5,150 nt of DNA from Desulfobacterales bacterium (GTDB lineage: Bacteria; Desulfobacterota; Desulfobacteria; Desulfobacterales; Desulfobacteraceae). Where the stretch lies: contig JAKSBB010000545.1 in the NCBI GenBank assembly GCA_022361315.1, forward strand, positions 1 to 5,150. Reading direction: 5' to 3'. Positions within the stretch are counted from its first letter, which is position 1; each line of letters begins with the position of its first letter. The notes under the pieces are model-generated. The model was not told the DNA's origin and did not search any database. It was given only the letters and a program-made list of their open reading frames with translations. A program made the position numbers and the translations under genes. Of this stretch, positions 1 through 5,150 are shown piece by piece.

Positions 1-705
1 ACCGGCGGTGCCGGAGGCCTCGGGCTGAACTTTGCCGAAGAGATTGCCGGGAAAGTTAAAACGCCTGTTCTGGTGCTTACCGGACGTTCGGCACCGGGAA
101 CTGAAGTACAGGATCAACTTGAGACGCTGCGAAACACCGGTGCACGGGTTGAATACCGGCAGTCGGATGTCACCCGGAAAGCAGATGTGGACAAACTCGT
201 CCGGGGCATTGCTGCCGAGTTTGGCAGCCTGACAGGGATCATCCACTCGGCCGGTGTCATCCGTGACAATTTTATCCTCAATAAAACCTCAGATGAGTTC
301 GAGACGGTGCTGGCCCCCAAGGTTGCGGGCGTATCCTGTCTGGATGATGCAAGCAAAGATCTGGACCTGGATTTCTTCGTGATGTTTTCCTCCGGGGTGG
401 GGGCTGTGGGCAATACCGGCCAGGCGGATTATGCCTGTGCCAATGCCTATATGGATACCTATGCCGCCTACCGGGACGACCTGGTAAAAGACGGAAAGCG
501 TTCCGGAAAAACCCTTTCCATCAATTGGGCACCCTGGAAATCGGGGGGGATGCCCGTTGATGCCGTGGCGGAAAAGATGATGGTCCGGGGTTCCGGCATT
601 GCCGCCATGGAAACGGAAACGGGTATCCGGGCCTTCCACCGGGCATTTGCCCCGGCCGCACCCCAGGTCATGCCGGTGTCGGGAGATCTGACTGCCATCC
701 GGCGT
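1..705 (+). other. Ketoreductase (KR) domain of the upstream module, catalytic subdomain; N-terminal part outside the window
   Basis: This Rossmann-fold domain uses NADPH to reduce the beta-ketone of the chain held on the following carrier. Residues 1-8 (TGGAGGLG) are the nucleotide-binding loop, so the structural half of the KR lies before the window. Other landmarks are LTGRS at 26-30 (Arg29 expected to contact the NADPH phosphate), Asp56 in SDVT, HSAG at 82-85, and the catalytic set Lys107, Ser131, Tyr144 and Asn148. Ser-Tyr spacing is 13 residues, as in functional KRs. The NWAPWKSGGM strand at 175-184 closes the core. Asp89, seven residues after His82 (HSAGVIRD), matches the final Asp of the LDD motif that marks B-type KRs, predicting a D-configured hydroxyl. 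The Caffrey Trp141 position (eight before Tyr144) is Val136. The module's own KS, and any DH, are upstream and unseen. Confidence 0.93.
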
Positions 706-3700
706 CATCTGCTGGGAGAGAAGACTGTGGCCGGGAACCGGGGCAGGACATCCGGTGGCTGGGCACCTGGTGACCGGGATATCGCTCCTGAAATGCTGTC
801 GGAACGAACGGAACTCGGATTAAAACGTCTCTTTGCCGAGATCACCCGGGTCCGCATCGCCGATATCGGACCGGACGAGCCCTTTGAGAGTTTCGGCATC
901 GACTCCTTTATGATTGCCCGGCTGAATGAAAGACTTGAAGAAACCTTTGCCGAGGTCCCGAAAACCCTGTTTTACGAGTACCGGACGATCCGGGAACTGG
1001 CCGCTTATTTTGTCTCCGAATATCCGGAGGACTGTATGGAATGGGGGGGGCTTGCCGGTGAAGCCGCGCTCCCGAAGCAGGAAAACACCCGCAAAAATCC
1101 GGCGCTGCACACCAAGGCCCCGGCCAGGATCTCCGTAAGGTATGAGGGCGGACATGATGACAGTATAGCTCAGGAACCCATCGCCATTATCGGCATCAGC
1201 GGACGCTTTCCCCTGGCCGACACCCTTGAGGATTTTTGGGATAATCTGCGGACGGGCAGAGATTGTATCCGTGAAATCCCCGGTGAACGCTGGCCCCTCG
1301 ACGGCTTTTTCCATCCGGATCCGGACACCGCTGCCGCCAATGGCAAAAGCTATTGTAAATGGGGCGGGTTTATAGACGGGTTTGCCGATTTTGATCCCCT
1401 GTTTTTCAATATCTCCCCCAAGGAGGCCATGGATCTGGACCCCCAGGAACGCCTCTTTCTCAATGCCTGCTGGGAGGTGTTTGAGGATGCCGGATATACA
1501 AAGGCCCGGCTAAAAGAGTCCTGCGACGGCCGCGTCGGTGTGTTCGCGGGGATCACCAAAACCGGGTATGAACTTTACGGCCCGGAGTTGTGGCAGCGGG
1601 GGGAAACCGCCCATCCCAACACTTCCTTCTCATCCCTGGCCAACAGGGTCTCTTACCTGTTTGACTTTAAGGGGCCGAGCCTCCCCGTGGATACCATGTG
1701 TTCCTCATCACTGACGGCCATCCATGAGGCCTGCGCGCATCTGTACCGGGGGGAGTGTGACATGGCCGTTGCCGGCGGCGTCAATCTCTACCTGCATCCC
1801 TCCACCTATGTCCGTCTCTGTTCATTGCGGATGCTCACCACCGGCAATACAAACAAAAGCTTCGGCAAGGGCGGGGACGGATTCCTGCCGGGTGAAGGGG
1901 GCGGTGCGGTTCTGTTGAAACCCCTGTCCCGGGCACTGGCAGACGGTGATCCCATCCATGCCGTGATCCGTGGTACGGGAATCAACCACGGCGGCAAAAC
2001 AAGCGGATATACCATCCCCAGCCCCGTGGCCCAGGCCGAACTCATCCGCTCGGTGATGGATAAGGCCGGGGTAACGGCCCGGGAAATTTCCTATGTGGAA
2101 ACCCACGGCACCGGCACCGAACTGGGGGACCCAATCGAAATCGCAGGGTTGACCCGTGCCTTTGGCAGCGATAGCCCGTCCTGCGTCATCGGCTCCGCAA
2201 AATCCAACATCGGTCATCTGGAAGCCTCCGCAGGCATTGCCGGTCTCACCAAAATCATACTTCAGATGCAGCACGGGCAGATTGCCCCGAGTCTTCACGC
2301 CCGGGAGCTGAATCCCAATATCGATTTTGATAAGACGCCGTTTACCGTCCAGCAGGACCTCGGGGAGTGGACGCGGCCGGAAATAGACGGAAAAGAGAGG
2401 CCGCGGATGGCCGGCCTGTCCAGCTTCGGCGCCGGCGGGGCCAATGCCCATATTATTCTTGAGGAGTTCCGGGGGGACTCATGTGCGTTGAACGAACGAA
2501 CCGGTGAACGTTCCGATGCACCGGTGATTTTCGTTCTCTCGGCAAAAAATGAAAGCCGCCTGAAGGCCTATGCGGTCCGTATGCAGGCCTGGCTGGAAGA
2601 ATGGGAGAAGACTGATCCGGATACCCGTCCCGCTCTGGCGGATATCACCTATACCCTGCAGACCGGGCGGGAGCCCATGAAGGTCCGTATGGCCATGCCG
2701 GCGGATTCTGCAACCCGGATCAAAGAAAAACTGGCACGTTACATTGCCGGGGAAGAGGGGATTGAAGATGTATATCAGGGCAGCGTAAAAGGTGATTCAG
2801 ATACCACTGCCCTTTTCCGGGCGGACGAGGATCTGCAGGATGCGGTCGGCGCCTGGATGGCCAAAGGTAAATACGGCAGGCTCCTGGATTTTTGGGTCCG
2901 GGGCCTGGATGTGAATTGGGACCTGCTGTATGAGGGGCATCCGGCACCCAAACGGATCAGCCTGCCCACCTATCCCTTTGCCCAAGAGCGGTATTGGCCG
3001 GTGGAGAAATATAGCCTGCTCACCGGCAATCACGGTATGTTCCTGCCGGAATTCTCTCCGGAGAACACGTCTGATGTATCCGGTCCTTTAATGACGTTTG
3101 AGGAATACCTGTGTGAAGGGTCCCTCAATACGGAGACACCTGGCGTGGCCACAGTGCGACACCTTGTCTGTATTCTGGAAAATACAGATCTTCGTGACGC
3201 GGTTGCGGCGACCGTAAAACGGCTTTCTCCCGCCACCCGTGTATCCTTTTTGAATCCCGTGTCTGAGGCTGCTTTTACCGATATGCTTCAGGAACAGGGG
3301 GCGATTGATGCCGTATGGTACATGGCGGCCCTTGAAGATCCTGAGGCATTAATAACCTATGATGGTATTGTCACCTGCATTAAGTCCATGGCTGCCGCCA
3401 GGTTAGGCGACACCCGCTTCCTGATGGGTACCCGGATGCCGGAAGACCCGGAACGCTGCTATCCGCAATCCTGGATCGGATTTGAGCGCTCCCTGGGTCT
3501 TGTCATGCCCCGCGTACAATCCGGTGTGGTGCTTGAAGACAATAATGCCGGTGAGGTTTCGGCGGACGAGATTTCCGGCTGGACGGAACGGCTCTGGAAA
3601 GAGATGCACGCCCAAAACATCGAAAGTGCCGTCAATAAGAACGGTAAACGTTATGTATATCGTATCCGGCAGGCAGAACCCCCGGCGGAAGACAAAGGTA

Positions 3701-5150
3701 CTGAAAGTCTTATTAGGCCCGCACACACCTATTTGATCACCGGGGGCTGCGGCGGACTTGGGGCATTGTTCGCCCGTCATCTGGCAGGAAAACATCCCGT
3801 CAATCTGATCCTGACGGGTCGATCCCCGATGGATGACAAAAAACAGGCCCTGCTGGATGAGATTGAATCCATAAATCCGGGCGTCAGGGTTGCCTATCTC
3901 CGGGCCGATGTCTGCGATGCAACGGCCATGGCAGAAGGATTGGTGGCATTGGGTGAAGATTTCAGCCCCATTTCCGGGGTCATCCACGCGGCCGGTATTG
4001 AAGGCGGCACCCCCATCACTGAAAAAGATATGGACGGGTTCAACCGGACCGTGCACCCCAAAATCACGGGAACCCTTGCGCTGGATGAGGTGTTGAAAGA
4101 CGCCTCCCTCGACTTCGTCTGTTATTTTTCATCATCCGCAGCCGTACTGGGGGATTTCGGGTGGTGCGACTATGCCGTGGGCAACCGGTTCATGGCGGCT
4201 TACGGAGACTATAAACAGTGCAGTGCCGCCGGAACAAGATCGATTGTGGTCCATTGGCCGCTCTGGAACGCGGGGGGGATGGGGTTCGATTCCCATGAAA
4301 GTGCCGCCACCTATCTGCGGTCCAGCGGCCAGCGTCTTCTGGAGACGGATGAGGGCCTGGCATTGTTTGACCGCCTGCTTTCCGGAAACGGGGGGCAATA
4401 TCTGGCCCTGGCAGGAGATCCCACACGGATTCACCGGTTCCTGGGACTTGCCGGGGGCGAGAAGAATCTGCCTTCGGATCAGGTCATGGGGGCATTACCC
4501 ATTGCTCAAGGCCTGGAAAAAGATATCAAGGAGACCATCGGGAATCTCCTGGCCATCCCGGCCGATCAGCTGGATACGGATGTCAACCTGGCGGAGTTCG
4601 GTTTTGATTCCATTACCCTCACTGAATTCGGAGCAAGGCTTTCCGATTTTTATGATGTAGAAGTCTCGCCTGCCATATTTTTCGAGATCAATACCATTGA
4701 GAAACTGGTCTCATTCTTTGCGGATGAGCACGATTCGATTGTCAGCGCATTTTACCGGAATGCCACCGGAGAAGAAAAGGAGAGCGCGACACCTGCAGCC
4801 GCCACCCCGCCGGGAATGCCGATCGGTATGTCATCCGGCATGATGTCTCAATCCCAATTGACTGGGACAACTCTCCAGGGGAGTGCCGGTGATATGGATG
4901 CATGGCTGAGAAGGTATCCGGAATGTGTCTCGCTGAACACTGTCAGTGGCGCCCCCCTGAACGGCGGCACCATGAAAAAACCGTGCTTCTGGATTCATCC
5001 GCTCACCGGTTCGGTGGAGCCCTATGTGAAAATCGCCCGGAGTATGGATGCCGGCCAGCCCTTCTTCGGTATCCGGGCCAAGGGATTTGGAACCGATCGG
5101 GGCTTTCTGACCGACATTACCGAAATGGCCCGGTATTATATCGACATTAT
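1..5150 (+). CDS. Trans-AT type I polyketide synthase, internal fragment (KR-ACP-KS-KR-ACP-TE), partial at both ends
   Basis: Frame 1 is open across the entire window (1716 codons plus two bases) with no stop, and neither end of the gene is inside. The protein is a cytosolic multidomain megasynthase that builds a polyketide on phosphopantetheine-bearing carrier domains. Domains by residue number in this fragment: KR catalytic part 1-235, ACP 269-340, KS 392-822, KS adaptor 841-1000, KR structural half 1050-1222, KR catalytic half 1241-1480, ACP 1505-1577, linker 1578-1657, TE from 1658 on. There is no AT domain (no GHSxG motif between KS and ACP) and no DH, ER or methyltransferase in the complete module. 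This is the pattern of trans-AT synthases, in which a stand-alone AT supplies malonyl-CoA units. The terminal TE suggests the last protein of the assembly line. All visible catalytic residues are intact and reading-frame continuity is perfect, so I see no sign of decay. The PKS assignment is certain; the gene name and the metabolite are not recognisable from this piece. Confidence 0.97.
805..1020 (+). other. Acyl carrier protein (ACP/PP-binding) domain 1
   Basis: This four-helix carrier domain holds the growing chain on a 4'-phosphopantetheine arm. The attachment site is Ser302 in FGIDSFMIARL (residues 298-308). The segment TLFYEYRTIRELAAYF (322-337) is the usual end of helix III and helix IV in trans-AT carriers. 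The domain is about 70 residues, normal for the family. It sits directly after the first KR and before the KS, so it carries the reduced intermediate handed to that KS. A Phe follows the modified Ser instead of the more common Leu or Ile; DSFM is frequent in carriers paired with KRs of this class, so I do not read it as degenerate. Domain edges are approximate. Confidence 0.93.
1043..1050 (+). repeat. Run of eight G in the ACP-KS linker
   Basis: Eight consecutive G occur within codons atg gaa tgg ggg ggg ctt, encoding Met-Glu-Trp-Gly-Gly-Leu at residues 346-351. It is the longest mononucleotide run in the window and lies in a linker where amino-acid identity is unlikely to matter. A one-base slip here would truncate the megasynthase. 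The frame is intact as given, on both sides of the run. Whether it varies in the population is unknown. Confidence 0.6.
1174..2466 (+). other. Ketosynthase (KS) domain, complete, with active-site Cys-His-His
   Basis: This domain performs decarboxylative Claisen condensation: it takes the acyl chain from ACP 1 onto its cysteine and couples it to the malonyl unit on ACP 2. It starts at EPIAIIGISGRFP (392-404) and ends at SSFGAGGANAHIILEE (807-822), about 430 residues, the normal KS length. The nucleophile is Cys567 in VDTMCSSSL (563-571). The catalytic histidines are His702 in ETHGTGT (700-706) and His739 in KSNIGH (734-739), with Lys734 also conserved. A non-condensing KS0 would typically lose one of these histidines, so this KS should elongate. 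Met566 before the cysteine, where cis-AT synthases usually have Ala, is common in trans-AT KSs. The clade-based substrate specificity cannot be assigned by eye. Confidence 0.96.
2521..3000 (+). other. KS adaptor / trans-AT docking region with post-KS linker
   Basis: After the KS comes a segment found in trans-AT modules where a cis-AT would otherwise sit. It begins PVIFVLSAKNESRLKAYA (841-858), includes ADITYTLQTGREPMKVRMA (880-898) and LLDFWVRGLDVNWDLLY (961-977), and ends with LPTYPFAQERYW (988-999), the classical post-KS linker that wraps back onto the KS. It is about 160 residues, far shorter than an AT of about 300, and has no GHSxG nucleophile or downstream AT specificity motif. From family knowledge it is the KS-AT adaptor remnant, proposed to help dock the free-standing AT. 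The function is inferred by analogy; the sequence pattern itself is clear. Confidence 0.87.
3148..3666 (+). other. Ketoreductase 2, N-terminal structural (pseudo-Rossmann) subdomain
   Basis: This is the non-catalytic half that stabilises the second KR. It runs from the beta strand HLVCILE (1054-1060), through LSPATRVSFL (1075-1084) and AVWYMAALEDPEAL (1104-1117), to the hallmark SWIGFERSLGLVMP (1157-1170), then GKRYVYRI (1215-1222). The SWIGFERSLG stretch is a strong signature of trans-AT KR structural halves. The region lacks a nucleotide-binding glycine loop, as expected. It follows the post-KS linker after only about 50 residues, leaving no room for a dehydratase, and I find no HxxxGxxxxP motif. 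Boundaries are approximate. Confidence 0.87.
3721..4440 (+). other. Ketoreductase 2, catalytic subdomain (predicted A-type)
   Basis: This subdomain reduces the beta-ketone made by the KS in this module. It has the NADPH loop TGGCGGLG (1247-1254), LTGRS (1271-1275, Arg1274), Asp1303 in RADV, and HAAG at 1329-1332. The catalytic set is Lys1354 in HPK, Ser1378 in FSSSA, Tyr1391 in CDYAVGN and Asn1395, with the standard 13-residue Ser-Tyr spacing. HWPLWNAGGM (1418-1427) matches the closing strand of the first KR. The B-type Asp is absent: position +7 from His1329 is Gly1336 (HAAGIEGG). This suggests an A-type KR giving an L-configured hydroxyl, opposite to the first KR. The A-type Trp141 position is Leu1383, so the assignment rests only on the missing Asp. 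Trp1388, three residues before Tyr1391, is not the diagnostic Trp. Confidence 0.94.
4513..4731 (+). other. Acyl carrier protein (ACP/PP-binding) domain 2
   Basis: This carrier holds the extender unit and then the finished chain before release. The phosphopantetheine site is Ser1537 in FGFDSITLTEF (1533-1543). The domain begins near LEKDIKETIGNLLAI (1505-1519) and ends with SPAIFFEINTIEKLVSFF (1556-1573), the usual helix III-IV pattern. Its length is normal at about 73 residues. There is one carrier only, not a tandem pair. The residue six after the Ser is Phe1543, not the Trp I recall as the mark of beta-branching carriers, so HMG-synthase-type branching is not indicated here. Its position just before the TE makes it the offloading carrier. 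Confidence 0.93.
4732..4971 (+). other. Flexible ACP-TE linker, Met/Ser/Gly/Pro-rich
   Basis: About 80 residues (1578-1657) separate the last carrier from the thioesterase. The middle part is low in complexity: an Ala/Thr/Pro stretch (1597-1604) is followed by GMPIGMSSGMMSQSQL (1605-1620), with four Met in ten residues (1606-1615). No catalytic or folded-domain motif is visible. It reads as a flexible tether letting the TE reach the loaded carrier. The function is inferred from position and composition. Confidence 0.7.
4972..5150 (+). other. Thioesterase (TE) domain, N-terminal part, cut by the window edge
   Basis: This is the start of an alpha/beta-hydrolase type I TE that releases the chain by hydrolysis or macrolactonisation. 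The first strand and oxyanion loop are PCFWIHPLTGSVEPY (1661-1675), equivalent to the LFCVHPxGG opening of PKS/NRPS thioesterases. Next come FFGIRAKGFG (1688-1697), matching the family's YGLQARG-like second strand, and a helix beginning ITEMARYYID (1706-1715). The window ends before the expected GxSxG nucleophile, the Asp and the His, so activity cannot be judged. An alternative is a related alpha/beta-hydrolase release domain, but the location after the last ACP makes TE by far the most likely. Confidence 0.85.

Noticed and set aside
1822..2451. Minus-strand open frame of about 209 codons opposite the KS
   Set aside because: It is fully antisense to an intact KS whose motifs are all present, its translation matches no protein family I recognise, and long antisense frames are expected in GC-rich coding DNA.
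2487..2513. Short gaac/cgaac direct repeats after the KS
   Set aside because: Only four- to five-base units inside coding sequence; no more than expected by chance.
2521..3000. Post-KS region considered as a truncated acyltransferase domain
   Set aside because: It has no GHSxG nucleophile motif, is about half AT length, and closely follows the standard trans-AT adaptor pattern ending in LPTYPFAQERYW.
3403..4056. Minus-strand open frame of about 217 codons opposite the second KR
   Set aside because: It is a shadow of the conserved KR coding frame, with no recognisable domain and no separate promoter or gene spacing.
4162..4173. Trp1388 near the KR 2 active site considered as the A-type diagnostic Trp
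   Set aside because: The diagnostic Trp lies eight residues before the catalytic Tyr; Trp1388 is only three before Tyr1391, and the diagnostic position is Leu1383.
4597..4629. ACP 2 considered as a beta-branching (HMG-synthase cassette) carrier
   Set aside because: The Trp I recall six residues after the phosphopantetheine serine in branching carriers is Phe1543 here, and there is no tandem ACP.
4172..4660. Plus-strand open frame of about 162 codons in another frame across KR 2 and ACP 2
   Set aside because: It overlaps unbroken KR and ACP motifs in frame 1; its Trp/Arg/Pro-rich translation is typical of an out-of-frame reading.
4851..4874. Short inverted repeat (tccca...tggga) in the ACP-TE linker as a terminator or regulatory hairpin
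   Set aside because: The stem is only five base pairs, inside a continuing coding frame and without a T-run.

Overview
The whole window is the inside of one very large gene on the + strand. Frame 1 (codons starting at base 1) is open from the first base to the last: 1716 codons with no stop, and neither the start nor the stop codon of the gene is present. The translation is a modular type I polyketide synthase (PKS). Its domain order is [KR C-terminal part]-ACP-KS-(KS adaptor)-KR-ACP-[TE N-terminal part]. No acyltransferase domain lies between KS and ACP. Instead, the KS is followed by the adaptor/docking segment typical of trans-AT PKSs, so malonyl units would be loaded by a separate AT protein encoded elsewhere.

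Layout: bases 1-705 hold the catalytic half of a ketoreductase from the preceding module (the window opens exactly on its NADPH-binding glycine motif). About 805-1020 is a carrier protein. A linker with an unusual run of eight G follows. A complete KS lies at about 1174-2466 and the trans-AT KS adaptor at about 2521-3000. A complete two-part KR covers about 3148-4440, a second carrier about 4513-4731, and a Met/Ser/Gly/Pro-rich linker about 4732-4971. The start of a type I thioesterase runs from about 4972 to the window edge. This is therefore most likely the last module of an assembly line, ending in chain release.

How it would work: the first KR reduces the beta-keto chain on the first ACP. 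The KS accepts that chain and extends it by one malonyl unit held on the second ACP. The second KR reduces the new beta-ketone, and the TE releases the product by hydrolysis or cyclisation. All catalytic residues I can check (both KR Ser/Tyr/Asn/Lys sets, KS Cys-His-His, both ACP serines) are intact, so the enzyme looks functional. The TE catalytic residues lie beyond the window. The two KRs differ at the stereochemistry-diagnostic Asp, so they probably set opposite hydroxyl configurations.

Organism: a bacterium with GC content in the mid-50s percent (estimated from a few hand-counted lines). The trans-AT architecture resembles Bacillus PksJ/PksL-like modules, but base composition argues against a low-GC Bacillus. 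A proteobacterium or another Gram-negative lineage is plausible; I cannot name the taxon. I see no RNA gene, mobile element, CRISPR array, promoter or terminator, and no gene on the minus strand. The class of system is well known; its product and cluster cannot be identified from this fragment.
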